A DNA stretch of 64,000 bases from Streptomyces canus (GCF_030815415.1 NZ_JAUSWW010000001.1:3968001-4032000); one strand, 5' to 3'; shown: positions 8,242 through 17,549, numbered from the stretch's first letter. Program-made: numbers and translations. The notes: generated from the sequence alone by a model not told the origin.

Positions 8242-9264
8242 GATGACGAAGCGGTACCGGACGTCGCTCGCCAGCACCCGCTCGTACGCCTCGTTGATCT
8301 CGTCGGCGCGGATCAGCTCGATCTCCGCGCCGAAGCCGTGCTCCGCGCAGAAGTCCAGCATCTCCTGGGTCTCGGCGATACCGCCGATCATGGAGCCGGC
8401 GAGCGTCTTGCGGCCGCCGATCACGGAGAAGAGGTTGAGGGAGATCGGCTCCTCGGGGGCGCCGACGTTCACCAGGGCGCCGTCCCGCTTGAGCAGGGAG
8501 AGGTACGCGCTGAAGTCGAGCGGGGCCGAGACCGTGGAGACGATCAGGTCGAAGGTGCCGGCCAGCTCCTCGAAGGTCTTCGGGTCGCTGGTGGCGTAGT
8601 AGTGGTCGGCGCCCAGCTTGAGGCCGTCCTCCTGCTTGCGCAGGGACTGAGAGAGGACGGTGACCTCGGCGCCGAGCGCGTGGGCGATCTTGACGCCCAT
8701 GTGGCCGAGGCCGCCCAGACCGACGATCGCGACCTTCTTGCCGGGGCCGGCGTTCCAGTGCTTGAGCGGGGAGTACAGAGTGATGCCGGCGCAGAGCAGC
8801 GGCGCGGCCTCGTCGAGGGCGATGCCCTCGGGGATACCGACGACGAAGTTCTCGTCGACGACGACCTTCTCGGAGTAGCCGCCGTAAGTGGGCTCGCCGT
8901 CCTTGCCGACCGCGTTGTAGGTGCCCACGTTCCCGCCGGTGCAGTACTGCTCCTCACCGGCCTTGCAGCTCTCGCACTCGCGGCAGGAGTCGACGAGACA
9001 GCCGACACCCACCCGGTCGCCGACCCGGAACTTGGTGACGCCGGGTCCCACCTCGGACACGACGCCGGCGATCTCATGGCCGGGGACCATCGGGAAGATG
9101 GCCTCGCCCCAGCCCTCACGGGCCTGGTGGATGTCGGAGTGGCAGATGCCGGCGAACTTGATGTCGATCAGGACGTCGAACTCGCGGACCGCGCGCCGTT
9201 CGATGGTGGTGCGCTCCAGCGGAGCCTTCGCGGCGGGGGCGGCGTACGCAGCAACGGTGGTCAT
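8224..9264 (-). CDS. Zinc-dependent NAD(P) alcohol dehydrogenase (CAD/YahK-like)
   Basis: 346 aa medium-chain dehydrogenase. Catalytic zinc ligands are in GICHSDIHQ and PGHEIAG; the four structural-zinc cysteines are in the [15 protein letters not shown] region; the cofactor motif is [13 protein letters not shown]. The [14 protein letters not shown] block and overall order match the cinnamyl-alcohol-dehydrogenase subgroup, which reduces aldehydes, usually with NADPH. It is divergent from an XRE-family regulator with which it shares a 169-nt promoter region containing a large inverted repeat, so that regulator probably controls it. It ends in the exact 18-bp duplication noted separately. Confidence 0.94.
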   Translation of the reverse strand: MTTVAAYAAPAAKAPLERTTIERRAVREFDVLIDIKFAGICHSDIHQAREGWGEAIFPMVPGHEIAGVVSEVGPGVTKFRVGDRVGVGCLVDSCRECESCKAGEEQYCTGGNVGTYNAVGKDGEPTYGGYSEKVVVDENFVVGIPEGIALDEAAPLLCAGITLYSPLKHWNAGPGKKVAIVGLGGLGHMGVKIAHALGAEVTVLSQSLRKQEDGLKLGADHYYATSDPKTFEELAGTFDLIVSTVSAPLDFSAYLSLLKRDGALVNVGAPEEPISLNLFSVIGGRKTLAGSMIGGIAETQEMLDFCAEHGFGAEIELIRADEINEAYERVLASDVRYRFVIDTATI

Positions 9265-9282
9265 GCCGGGGTTCTCCTAGCA

Positions 9283-9325
9283 GTGGTGTCGCACCCGGCC
9301 GCCTTCTGACCGGGTACGACACCAC
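9283..9325. promoter_or_regulatory. Inverted repeat between adh and XRE regulator
   Basis: GTGGTGTCGCACCCGG (9283-9298) and its near-perfect complement (9310-9325, 15 of 16) are separated by 11 nt, just upstream of the alcohol dehydrogenase start. No T-tract follows, and the position between divergent genes favours an operator or a 5'-UTR hairpin. Confidence 0.55.
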
Positions 9326-9433
9326 CCTGCCCGACCGGAGGATGTTCACCCAGGTCACCGCTCTGCCTACGTTCACTGTTCCTACTACTGGCGGGGTCAG
9401 GATGATGAGCGTACGACCGTGAATACTTGAGGC

Positions 9434-10354
9434 ATGGACGAACGCCCCGAACCCGTACAGGAGCCCTCCGGCGGCGCGCTGGACCGGCGTGCCGAGCTGA
9501 GCGAGTTCCTGCGCACCCGGCGGGCCCGGCTGAAGCCGGAGGACGTGGGCCTGCCGGACTTCGGACGGCACCGGCGGGTGCCGGGGCTGCGGCGCGAGGA
9601 GCTGGCGCAGCTGGCCGGGGTGTCGGTGGCGTACTACACGCGCCTGGAGCAGGGCAACGGACGGAACGTGTCGGCGGAGGTCCTGGACGCGATCTCCCGT
9701 GCCCTGCAGCTGACCGACGCCGAGCACGCCCATCTCACGCATCTCGCGAAGCCGAAGCAGCACAAGAAGAAGCAGACCGGGCGGACCCAGCAGGTGCGCG
9801 GAGCGCTGCTCCAGCTGCTCGACTCGATCGAGGGGGTCCCGGCCTACATCTCGGGCCGGCGCTCCGACATCCTCGCCTGGAACCGGATGGCCGCGGCGGT
9901 CTTCGGCGACTGGTCCGAACTGCCGCCGCAGGACCGAAACTGGGCCCGGATGGTGTTCCTGCGGCCCGAGTACCGCGACCTGTTCATGGAATGGGAATCG
10001 AAGGCGACCGACATCGTCAGCTATCTGCGCATGGACGCGGGCTGCCACCCCGACGACCCGCGCCTGTCCGCCCTGGTCGGCGAACTCTCGGTCAAGAGCG
10101 AGGTGTTCAGACGTCTGTGGGCCACCCATGACGTCAAGGAGAAGGGCTACGGCGTCAAGCACTTCCGCCACCCCCTGGTGGGCGAACTCTCCCTCTCCTT
10201 CGAGTCGTTCCGGCTCTCCGACGACAGCGAACAGATGCTGATCACCTATCACGCCGAACCCGGCTCGCCCTCGGCGGAGGCCCTGCGCCTGCTGGCCAGT
10301 TGGGGCACGGACGCGACCCGGGCGGGCAAGGGCTCGACGGCCCCGCGGACCTGA
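9434..10354 (+). CDS. XRE-family transcriptional regulator with MmyB-like ligand-binding domain
   Basis: 306 aa. The N-terminal helix-turn-helix covers about residues 20-85 (FLRTRRARLKPEDVGLP, then VPGLRREELAQLAGVSVAYYTRLEQG), the arrangement of the MmyB/XRE group. The C-terminal part from about residue 105 is the MLTR ligand-binding domain (AWNRMAAAVFGDWSELP, FLRPEYRDLFMEWES), which is PAS-like and binds small molecules or fatty acids in the few studied members. Start ATG 9434 has an AATACT -10-like element 6 nt upstream, so the mRNA may be leaderless. It is divergent from the alcohol dehydrogenase, its likely target. Confidence 0.92.
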   Translation: MDERPEPVQEPSGGALDRRAELSEFLRTRRARLKPEDVGLPDFGRHRRVPGLRREELAQLAGVSVAYYTRLEQGNGRNVSAEVLDAISRALQLTDAEHAHLTHLAKPKQHKKKQTGRTQQVRGALLQLLDSIEGVPAYISGRRSDILAWNRMAAAVFGDWSELPPQDRNWARMVFLRPEYRDLFMEWESKATDIVSYLRMDAGCHPDDPRLSALVGELSVKSEVFRRLWATHDVKEKGYGVKHFRHPLVGELSLSFESFRLSDDSEQMLITYHAEPGSPSAEALRLLASWGTDATRAGKGSTAPRT

Positions 10355-10363
10355 CCGGGCGCC

Positions 10364-10822
10364 TCAGTCCGCGACGCCGAGGTCCTCGCGCATCAGCCGC
10401 CGCATCTCGGACAGCCGGGGCTCGGCCTCCTTCAGGTCGAGCAACGCCCGCACGGCGCTCTCCCCGTCCCGGGCCCGCCCCCGGTCGAGCCGCTTCACCA
10501 AGGCGTCGATGCCCGCGAGCACCTCGTTCACGGCCCGCGAGGCCTCAAGGATCCGCTCGGGCACGACCATCTGCGCCTCGGCGGACCGGTCCCGAGGAGG
10601 GTGTGGAACTGCCGCGAGGCCTGGGGGTCTGGGGGTGCCCCCCAGAAGGCACAGCATCGCCGTGCAGGCGGTCCGCCGGTCCTCGAACAGCCATCTGCGT
10701 TCGGCGACTTCGGCCTCCTCCGCCCGCTGTCGCGAGGTCAGCCGCTGGCTGAGGACAGGGGCGAAGGGAGTGCCGAGGACACCGACCACGGCGGTGATCA
10801 TGGCGGTCACGGCAGCGGTCAT
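10364..10822 (-). CDS. Hypothetical protein carrying an in-frame dispersed repeat
   Basis: 152 aa, not recognised. The N-terminus (MTAAVTAMITAVVGVLGTPF) is one hydrophobic helix and the rest is charged and helical with a coiled-coil-like Arg/Glu/Leu C-terminus, suggesting a small membrane-anchored protein. The middle contains LGGTPRPPGLAAVPHPPRD, translated from a G/C hairpin element at 10620-10645 that belongs to a repeat family also seen at 39117. This looks like an in-frame insertion into a once shorter protein. It converges on the XRE gene with a 9-nt gap. Confidence 0.68.
   Translation of the reverse strand: MTAAVTAMITAVVGVLGTPFAPVLSQRLTSRQRAEEAEVAERRWLFEDRRTACTAMLCLLGGTPRPPGLAAVPHPPRDRSAEAQMVVPERILEASRAVNEVLAGIDALVKRLDRGRARDGESAVRALLDLKEAEPRLSEMRRLMREDLGVAD
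10620..10645. repeat. Dispersed G/C hairpin repeat inside a coding sequence
   Basis: CTGGGGGTGCCCCCCAG (10629-10645) with the preceding CCTGGGGGT matches, in reverse complement, the CCCTGGGGGCTGCGCCCCCAG element at 39117-39136. It lies inside the 152-aa hypothetical gene. Confidence 0.6.
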
Positions 10823-10836
10823 GCGCGGACCCTACG

Positions 10837-11607
10837 TCACCCCTGGTACGGCGGCATCATCCCCCACCCCCACTTCGGCACCGGCTGCTCCGCCGGCGGC
10901 TTGGCGTCCGGGCCGGAGAAGTACACCGCGAGCCGGGTGCCCCACTCGACGTAGGCGAGGAAGGCCGAGCGGAACTCGGCGTCGGTCGGCAGGCCGGCCT
11001 CGTCGGCGGCGTCCTGGATGAGGCCGACCCAGCGGCGGCGCTGAGGCTCGGTGATGCCCCGGCCCAGGTGCTTGGCGACCATGTGGCCGTGGCCGCCCTG
11101 GGTCTCGGAGTACCCGGGCGGGCCGCCGAAGACCTCCGCCAGCCAGAGGGACACGTGCTCGGCGTGCTCGGGGGCCAGGCCGTCGAACACCGGGGCCAGC
11201 AGGTCGTCCTTGAGGACCTTGCCGTAGAAGACCGACGTGAGCCGGGCGAAGGCCTCCGCGCCGCCCGCCCACTCGTACAGCGTGGGCACGGCCGAGCCCG
11301 CGCCGCGTACCGTCGTCGGTTTGTAGTGCCGCATCTCCTCGATGTCGGCGATGTACGGACGGATCTCGGCGAGGAAGGCGGGGAAGAGGTCCGACTTCCG
11401 GAAGCCCTCGATGTGGTCCTCCGTCGAGGTCCATGTGATGCGCAGGACGAAGTGCGCGAAGTCCTCCTCGCAGCGCGCCAGTTCGTAGTCCACGCACTGC
11501 GGCGCCGCCGCCAGCTGGGCCGCGGCGCGGGTGTAGGCGGCCAGGAACTCCGCCGAACGGTCTTCCGGGATGTGGTACCGGACGTATTCCACGGTGTGGG
11601 CGGTCAT
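10837..11607 (-). CDS. ABM-domain/group II truncated hemoglobin fusion protein
   Basis: 256 aa from ATG 11607; the longer frame to 11646 runs through a terminator hairpin and is unlikely. Residues 1-95 form an antibiotic-biosynthesis-monooxygenase-type ferredoxin-like domain (VEYVRYHIPEDRSAEFLAAY, VLRITWTSTEDHIEGFR). Residues about 105-256 form a truncated globin of the HbO/GlbO group (FYGKVLKDDLLAPVF, FGGPPGYSETQGGHGHMVAKHLG, with the proximal His in that last block). Such fusions are known in actinomycetes and are thought to combine heme/O2 chemistry with a small oxidase-like domain; the substrate is unknown. No cofactor-binding claim beyond the His is made here. Confidence 0.9.
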   Translation of the reverse strand: MTAHTVEYVRYHIPEDRSAEFLAAYTRAAAQLAAAPQCVDYELARCEEDFAHFVLRITWTSTEDHIEGFRKSDLFPAFLAEIRPYIADIEEMRHYKPTTVRGAGSAVPTLYEWAGGAEAFARLTSVFYGKVLKDDLLAPVFDGLAPEHAEHVSLWLAEVFGGPPGYSETQGGHGHMVAKHLGRGITEPQRRRWVGLIQDAADEAGLPTDAEFRSAFLAYVEWGTRLAVYFSGPDAKPPAEQPVPKWGWGMMPPYQG

Positions 11608-11625
11608 GGGCCCACACAAACACGG

Positions 11626-11660
11626 AAGCCCCACCGGAGGCTGCACCTCCGGTGGGGCTT
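11626..11660 (-). terminator. Terminator downstream of the subtilase gene
   Basis: Perfect 15-bp arms (AAGCCCCACCGGAGG and complement) with a 5-nt loop lie 24 nt past the subtilase stop and before the globin-fusion start. Confidence 0.75.
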
Positions 11661-11684
11661 TCGCTCATGGCCTACTGCCGCGGA

Positions 11685-14600
11685 CTACTTTCCGTAGTAC
11701 GCGTTGTAGATCGAGATCGTCGACTTGTTGCCCTTCTTGTCGGCGATCTTGGCGTGGAAGGAGATGGCCTTCCCCTTCTCCGGGTTCTTCACGGTGATCT
11801 TGCCGCCCGTGACGGTGACCTTCTTCCAGGTCTTGCCGTAGTCGTAGGACACGTACACCGACAGCGACTTCAGGTTGGAACCCTTGGCCGCGCCCTCGAC
11901 GCTGACCGGGATCTTCACCGTCTCGCCGGCCTTGACGCGGCTGTCCAGCCCCGTCTTGGCGTTGAAGCGGACCGTGGAGGCGGGCAGCGTGACGGCGTCG
12001 TCGCCGGCGGCCTTCTTCGAGCGGAACGTGAAGCTCACGTCGATCCGCGTCGAGGCCGCCGCCAGCTTGACGCTCCGCTTCACGGAGGACGTCAGCTTGT
12101 ACTCGGCGTCGGCGGCGGGAACCGTGAACGTCTCCCCGAAGAGCGGGTCCTGGTTGGAACCGATCTTCGTGCCGTTGCGGTACAGCTCGGTCTTCACCGC
12201 GGTGAAGTCGGACGAGCCCGAGTGCTGGGCGCCGTCGGCGAACAGCGACAGAGCCCCGTAGAGGTAGTTGCCCTCGCGGAAGACGCCGTTCATCTTGTTG
12301 ATGTGCGGGCCGAAGACCGCGGTGTTGAAGGTCTTCGTGGACGTGGTGCCCGGCTTGAACGTCTGCGGCTCACCCAGCGTGTAGCCGGCCTCCGGGATGG
12401 GGAGACCGTCCGGGTCCTTGGCTCCCCCGTACTGCAGGAAGTCCAGGCCCCACTGGATCTGGTCACCCGTGGACAGGTGGACGGTGCGGGTGCCGGGCAG
12501 CGGCTGCTCGACGGGCGCACCGAAGACGAAGTCGTTCGGCAGCAGGCCCCACGGGCTGATCGCGCCGGTCTTGCCACTCGCCGCGGCACCCATGGCGGCC
12601 TTGACCGTGGCGAGCTCGCTCTGCTTGTAGTGCCGGACCTTGTCGCCGACCAGGTGCTTGACGTCGGCGCTGGTCGCCACGTCGTACTCGGCGGTCGCGC
12701 CCTTCGCCCACTGACCGAACCAGGTCTGGGTCAGACCGCTGGGGACATCGGCACCGAGCGCCGCGATCCGGATGTTCTCGAAGGAGTCCATGCCGACCCC
12801 GATGGGCAGCATCGCGGGCTCGTAGAAGTAACTGATCATCGCGGACACCGGCTTGGCCGAGGCGTCCGGGACCGTGATGTCGGACGTCTTGGTCTTGCGG
12901 GCGTCGATCGTCACCGAGCGGTTCTTGGTCATGCTCAGCTTCGGCTGGACCACCCAGTCGAGGCCGCCCTCGAAGGTGACCCAGTCCTTGGCGATCCACG
13001 CGTCCAGCAGGTAGTCGCCCTTGGGCAGCCGCATCTTCGTGGTGCCGGACTCGTCGACCGTCACCTGGTAGCCGCGGTCCTTGGCCAGACCGGTGTAGCC
13101 GACGACGACGGTGTTGTAGTCCTTGGTGGGCCGGCCGTCCTTGCCGATGTGCTTGATGGTGAGGTCGTACGACTGCACCTCACGCTCCACGGCCGCGCCC
13201 GTACGGACCGTCTGGCCGCCGCCCGTCGCGGTCACGTACGCGGAGTACGCGCCGTCGACCGTGCCGCCCAGCTTGGTGTTGACGGTGAAGTCGACGGAGG
13301 CCGTGCCGCCCGCCGGGACGGTCACCTTCGTCTTGGAGAGCTTGAAGAAGCCCGCCGGAGCCGCCGCGCCCTTGGGGTTGGTGGCCTTCGACGAGAGCGT
13401 CAGCGTGACGTCCTTGTCACCGAGGTTGCGGTACGTCAGCTTCTTGGTGACCGGCTTGTCGTCGGTGTGCGGCCACTGCTGCGTACCGAAGCTCACCGAC
13501 ACCGGTTCGGCGATCACGGTCTGCTTGATGGCCTTGTCGACCTGGATCCGGCCCGAACCCTGCTCGAACGGGGTGTACTTGCCGCCCTTGGTGGAGGCGG
13601 TCAGCGCGCCCTTCAGTTCGGCGTACGTCCACTCCGGGTGCTCCTGCTTGAGGATCGCCGCGGCACCCGCGACATGCGGGGTCGCCATCGACGTACCGGA
13701 GATGGTCAGGTAGCCGGCCGGCTTCTCGCCGACTTCCTGCTCGATGACGCTGCCCTTGGCCGAGGCGGCCGTGATGTCCACGCCCGGCGCGGTCACGTCC
13801 GGCTTGATGGCGCTGTCGCCGACCCGCGGGCCGGTGCTGGAGAAGGGGGCCAGGACGTCCTTGTCGTCGACGGCGCCGACGGTGAGCGCGGCGTCCGCGC
13901 TGCCCGGCGAACCGACCGACTGCGGACCGGAGTTGCCCGCCGCGATCGCGAAGAGCGTGCCCTTCTCGGCGGAGAACTTGTTGACCGCCGCCTCCAGCGG
14001 GTCGACCTCCGGGGTGTCCATGCCGCCGAGGCTGAGGTTGACGACGTCGGCGCCCTGCGCGACGGCCCACTCCATGCCGGCGAGGATGCCGGAGTCGTCG
14101 CCCGAGCCGAAGTCGTCGAGGACCTTGCCGTTGAGGATCTTGGCGCCGGGCGCCACGCCCTTGAACTTGCCGCCCGACTTGGCGCCGGTGCCCGCCGCGA
14201 TGGACGCGACGTGCGTGCCGTGGCCGAAGTGGTCGGTGGCGTCGGCGGCCGCGGAGAAGTTCTTGGCGTCGATCACCTGGTCCTTGAGGTCCGGGTGAGT
14301 GGCATCGACGCCGGTGTCCAGGACGGCGATCTTGACGCCCTTGCCGTCGTAACCGGCGGCCCACGCCTTGGGGGCGCCGATCTGCGGCACGGACTTGTCG
14401 AGGCTGGCCTTGCGGACGCCGTCGAGCCAGACGTGCGCGATGCCGGAGGCCGTCTTGTCGCCGTTGGTGACCGCGTCCCAGAGCTCGGGCGCGTCGGCGG
14501 TCGGGGTCTGCACCGCGTCCGCGTTCAGTGCCTTGAGGGTCTGGCGCAGGGTGCCGGCGTCGCGGACGTCGTCCTTGGCGGCGGTGGCGGCGCCCTTGTA

Positions 14601-15005
14601 GCCGACGATCACCTTCAGGCCCTTGGCCTGCGACTTGCGGGTCGCGGACTTGTTGAGCTCGGTGATGTCGAACAGCCGCTGGTCGAGCTTGCCGGCGGCG
14701 ACCAGACGGGCCGCGTCGCCGGGGATGACCAGGGTGTGCCCGTCGGCCTTGCGGACCTGGAAGGGTATGTGCTCGCGCCCCTCCGCCCGCTCGACGCTGA
14801 CGACCTGCCCCTTGGCGGTCACGGAGACCCGGTCACCCGTGATGAGGGTGATGCGGTGGTGTGCCTTGAGCGAAGAGGAGGCCGCCGGTGAGGGCGCCGC
14901 CTGCTCCGGCTGCGCCGCCGCGGGGCTGGTCATGCCCGCCGCGAGGGCGACCGCTGCTCCCGTGGCCACGGTGGCAGCACACACTCTTTTCACTTGTCTG
15001 CGCAA
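11685..15005 (-). CDS. Secreted S8 (subtilisin-like) serine peptidase
   Basis: About 1106 aa. I prefer TTG 15005, four nt after a GGGGG ribosome-binding site; GTG 14993 is the alternative. A signal peptide covers about residues 1-31, ending in AAAQ. A pro-region follows to about residue 205. The catalytic triad is Asp230 (AVLDTGVD), His262 (GHGTHVAS) and Ser439 (SGTSMATPHVAG), with oxyanion Asn358 (AAGNSGP). The 600-residue C-terminal part is a series of beta-rich domains for extracellular function. It should be a large exported protease. A terminator follows, and the ABC-transporter operon ends upstream of it. Confidence 0.94.
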   Translation of the reverse strand: MRRQVKRVCAATVATGAAVALAAGMTSPAAAQPEQAAPSPAASSSLKAHHRITLITGDRVSVTAKGQVVSVERAEGREHIPFQVRKADGHTLVIPGDAARLVAAGKLDQRLFDITELNKSATRKSQAKGLKVIVGYKGAATAAKDDVRDAGTLRQTLKALNADAVQTPTADAPELWDAVTNGDKTASGIAHVWLDGVRKASLDKSVPQIGAPKAWAAGYDGKGVKIAVLDTGVDATHPDLKDQVIDAKNFSAAADATDHFGHGTHVASIAAGTGAKSGGKFKGVAPGAKILNGKVLDDFGSGDDSGILAGMEWAVAQGADVVNLSLGGMDTPEVDPLEAAVNKFSAEKGTLFAIAAGNSGPQSVGSPGSADAALTVGAVDDKDVLAPFSSTGPRVGDSAIKPDVTAPGVDITAASAKGSVIEQEVGEKPAGYLTISGTSMATPHVAGAAAILKQEHPEWTYAELKGALTASTKGGKYTPFEQGSGRIQVDKAIKQTVIAEPVSVSFGTQQWPHTDDKPVTKKLTYRNLGDKDVTLTLSSKATNPKGAAAPAGFFKLSKTKVTVPAGGTASVDFTVNTKLGGTVDGAYSAYVTATGGGQTVRTGAAVEREVQSYDLTIKHIGKDGRPTKDYNTVVVGYTGLAKDRGYQVTVDESGTTKMRLPKGDYLLDAWIAKDWVTFEGGLDWVVQPKLSMTKNRSVTIDARKTKTSDITVPDASAKPVSAMISYFYEPAMLPIGVGMDSFENIRIAALGADVPSGLTQTWFGQWAKGATAEYDVATSADVKHLVGDKVRHYKQSELATVKAAMGAAASGKTGAISPWGLLPNDFVFGAPVEQPLPGTRTVHLSTGDQIQWGLDFLQYGGAKDPDGLPIPEAGYTLGEPQTFKPGTTSTKTFNTAVFGPHINKMNGVFREGNYLYGALSLFADGAQHSGSSDFTAVKTELYRNGTKIGSNQDPLFGETFTVPAADAEYKLTSSVKRSVKLAAASTRIDVSFTFRSKKAAGDDAVTLPASTVRFNAKTGLDSRVKAGETVKIPVSVEGAAKGSNLKSLSVYVSYDYGKTWKKVTVTGGKITVKNPEKGKAISFHAKIADKKGNKSTISIYNAYYGK

Positions 15006-15077
15006 GTTTCCCCCTTGCAGAAGAACCGGGTGAATTCCCCGTTCACCCAGCCGGGGGTGGTCCCGTACGCATGCGCG

Positions 15078-15112
15078 TCGCCCCCCGGAATACGCAGTAT
15101 GCCGGGGGGCGA
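15078..15112 (-). terminator. Terminator downstream of the ABC transporter genes
   Basis: Perfect 11-bp arms TCGCCCCCCGG and complement with a 13-nt loop, between the ABC ATPase stop (15170) and the subtilase start (15005). Confidence 0.65.
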
Positions 15113-15169
15113 TCAGGCACCTCAATAGACAGGAACCCCACAGGAGGCACTGTTACGTGTTGCTCATAT

Positions 15170-15853
15170 TCACGCGCCCGCGTTCTCCTTCACCGTGATC
15201 TTGCCCTTGCGGATGGTCGCGATCCGCGGGGCCTTCTTCGCGAGGGCCGAGTCATGCGTGACCATGATGAAAGTGAGCCCGAGCTCCTTCCACATGCGTT
15301 CGAGTACGTCCATGATCTCGTCGCGCATCGACTCGTCGAGGTTGCCGGTGGGTTCGTCGGCGAGCAGCACCTTGGGGTTCTTGACGAGGGCACGGGCGAT
15401 CGCGACGCGCTGCTGCTGTCCTCCGGACATCTCGCCGGGCAGGTGTCCGAGGCGTTCCCCGAGGCCTACGGACTTCAGTGCCTCGACGGCCCGTTCGCGG
15501 CGCTCCTTCACCTTGGTGCCGAGGGGGACGAGGGCGGTTTCCACGTTCTCCTGTGCGGTGAGCGTGGGGATCAGGTTGAAGGACTGGAAGACGAAGCCGA
15601 TGTTCTCGCTGCGGACCCTGGTGAGTTTGGCCTCGGAGAGCTTGGCCAGGTCGGTGCCGTCGAGGACGACCTCGCCCGCCGTGGGACGGTCCAGGCCGCC
15701 GAGCATCTGGAGGAGGGTGGACTTGCCGCCGCCGGTGGGGCCCTGGATGACGAGGCGGTCGCCGTCGGCGATGGTGAGGTCGATGCCGGCGAGGGCGTCC
15801 ACGGATTCCTTGCCGCGGGTGTAGCGCTTGGTGACGCTTCTGAGTTCGTACAT
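15170..15853 (-). CDS. ABC transporter ATP-binding protein (LolD/MacB type)
   Basis: 227 aa. Walker A GPTGGGKST is at 38-46, the Q-loop is in FVFQSFNLIPTLT, the signature is MSGGQQQRVAIARAL, and Walker B with the catalytic Glu is VLLADEPTGNLD, followed by the H-loop VTHD. The sequence belongs to the LolD/MacB/FtsE group that drives mechanotransmission rather than classical import. It pairs with the permease encoded upstream on the same strand (133-nt gap). A dispersed repeat lies in that gap. Substrate unknown; lipoprotein, peptide or antibiotic efflux are possible. Confidence 0.94.
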   Translation of the reverse strand: MYELRSVTKRYTRGKESVDALAGIDLTIADGDRLVIQGPTGGGKSTLLQMLGGLDRPTAGEVVLDGTDLAKLSEAKLTRVRSENIGFVFQSFNLIPTLTAQENVETALVPLGTKVKERRERAVEALKSVGLGERLGHLPGEMSGGQQQRVAIARALVKNPKVLLADEPTGNLDESMRDEIMDVLERMWKELGLTFIMVTHDSALAKKAPRIATIRKGKITVKENAGA

Positions 15854-15880
15854 TTTGGGTGGCTCCTGAGTGTTGTTCGA

Positions 15881-15953
15881 CTGCGGGTGCGTCGTGGCTG
15901 GTCGCGCCCACGCGGCGGAGCCGCATATCGATGCAGCCCCGCGCCCCTGGGTG
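15881..15953. repeat. Dispersed Streptomyces intergenic repeat, copy A
   Basis: Contains GCGGGTGCGTCGTGGCTGGTCGCGC and the closing CCGCGCCCCTGGGTGGGT. It shares its core with copies at 23613-23656, 34736-34803 (inverted) and 44780-44840. This copy has an extra central segment. Confidence 0.65.
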
Positions 15954-15986
15954 GGTCAAGTCCCGTCGGCCACGCAGAACCCCTCG

Positions 15987-17462
15987 CTACTCGACGCGCC
16001 TCAGCGCGTCCGCCGGGCGCAGCCTTGACGCGCGCCAGCCGCCGAACGCACCCGCGATCAGGCCGCCGGCCACCGCGAGGCCCACGGCTATGGCCACGGT
16101 CGTCACGCTCACGGGGGCCGTCAGGGCGACGTCCAGGGTCCGGGACGCGGTCTGCCGGCCGGGGCCACCGCCGAAACCGCCGCCTGCGCCGGGGCCGCCA
16201 CCGGCGTTTCCGCCCCCGCCCAACTGGGCTTCCAGCGTGGGGCTGATGGCCGTGACGACGTACGCGCCCGCCAGGCCCAGCGCGATCCCCAGCGCGCCGC
16301 CGAGCAGCCCGTTGACCATCGCCTCGCCGACGACCTGCCGGGTCACCCGGCCCGAGCGCCAGCCCAGGGCCTTGAGCGTGCCGAACTCGCGGACCCGGCG
16401 GGAGACCGCCGAGGAGGTCAGCAGACCGGCGACCAGGAACGCGGCGATGAGGACCGCGATGGAGAGCCACTTGCCGACGCTGGTGGCGAGGTCGGAGGCG
16501 GTGGAGAGGGAGCCGGAGACGGTGTCCGCGAGGTCGGCGGAGGTCGTCACGGTCGTACCCGAGATGTTCTTCTGGATGGTCGACTTGACGGCGTCGATCT
16601 GCTGGGAGTCCGTCGCCTTGACGTAGATCGTGGTGACCTTGTTCTTCTGGTCGCTGATCGTCTGCGCCTGCTTGAGCGGGATGTACAGGTTGGCCGCCGC
16701 GTCGCCGCTGTCCGCGGTCGCGACGCCGATCACCTTGAACTTGACCTTCTTGATGGTGACCGTGGAGCCGACTTCGAGTTCCTTCTCCTTGGCGTAGGCC
16801 GAGTCGACGACGGCGACCTTGGCGCCGGTCTCCGTCGTCTTGAAGGTACGGCCGCTGGTGATCTTGGAGGAGGTCAGCGGGCCGGCGCCGGACTGCGTGA
16901 CGTCGGTGCCGTAGACGGAGTAGTTGTTGACGTCGAAGTCGGCGCCGCCGCCGCGCACTTCGCCCTGCGGCTGGCCGGTGCCGCCGCCGTTCCCACCGGG
17001 GCGGCCCTGCTGCTGCCCGCCGTTGTCGTTCTGCTGGAACTGGCCGCGGGTGAACTGACCGTCGACCTTGATGACCTGGAGGCTCAGACCGCCGACCGCG
17101 TCCGCGACACCCTTCTGCGAGCCGACCTTGGTGACGGTGGTGGCGGCCAGCGTCTGGAAGCCCTGCGGCATGACGATGTCGCTGCTCTGCTCCGCGTCGG
17201 AGTCGCCGTCCTGCGCGTCGAACTGGAAACGCGGCCGCTGCTGGGCGTTGTCGCCCGACTGCGCCGGGGCGGCCTTGGTGACCGTCATGTCGGTGCCGAG
17301 ACCGTAGAGCGACTCCAGGACCTTGTCCTGGGCCTTGCCCATGCCGGAGGACACGGAGTTGACCACGATGACCAGCGCGATACCGAGCGCGAGCCCGGAG
17401 GCGACGACGAGCGCCGCCTTTCTGCGGCGGCGCAGTTCGCGCCTCAGGTAGGTGAAGAACAT
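15987..17462 (-). CDS. ABC transporter permease (MacB/FtsX type)
   Basis: 491 aa from ATG 17462 (MFFTYLRREL); the frame further upstream is not protein-like. One transmembrane helix at about 18-40 is followed by a large extracytoplasmic MacB-PCD domain and three C-terminal helices of the FtsX fold (AVLIAAFLVAGLLT, LGIALGLAGAYVV, VAIAVGLAVAGGLI). The conserved REFGTLKALGWRSGRVTRQ loop contacts the ATPase. A Gln/Asn/Gly-rich insert sits near residue 195 and a Gly-rich stretch lies between the last helices. The gene is first in the operon with the ATPase. Confidence 0.92.
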   Translation of the reverse strand: MFFTYLRRELRRRRKAALVVASGLALGIALVIVVNSVSSGMGKAQDKVLESLYGLGTDMTVTKAAPAQSGDNAQQRPRFQFDAQDGDSDAEQSSDIVMPQGFQTLAATTVTKVGSQKGVADAVGGLSLQVIKVDGQFTRGQFQQNDNGGQQQGRPGGNGGGTGQPQGEVRGGGADFDVNNYSVYGTDVTQSGAGPLTSSKITSGRTFKTTETGAKVAVVDSAYAKEKELEVGSTVTIKKVKFKVIGVATADSGDAAANLYIPLKQAQTISDQKNKVTTIYVKATDSQQIDAVKSTIQKNISGTTVTTSADLADTVSGSLSTASDLATSVGKWLSIAVLIAAFLVAGLLTSSAVSRRVREFGTLKALGWRSGRVTRQVVGEAMVNGLLGGALGIALGLAGAYVVTAISPTLEAQLGGGGNAGGGPGAGGGFGGGPGRQTASRTLDVALTAPVSVTTVAIAVGLAVAGGLIAGAFGGWRASRLRPADALRRVE

Positions 17463-17549
17463 GCGCCGCAAGCTAGGTACGGCGCGTGATGACTGGATAA
17501 GGCCCAAATAAGAGATGCATGAGAAGGCTGTGGTGAAGCCCGGAAACAC

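Noticed and set aside
7980-8246. 88-aa plus-strand ORF as an intact gene
   Set aside because: The protein-like part begins mid-frame after a probable frameshift and the end runs into the terminator and the 18-bp duplication; listed as a possible remnant instead.
11652-14891. 1079-aa plus-strand open frame
   Set aside because: Antisense shadow of the subtilase gene; its composition (Arg/Gly/Val/Asp-rich, no motifs) is typical of high-GC opposite-strand frames.
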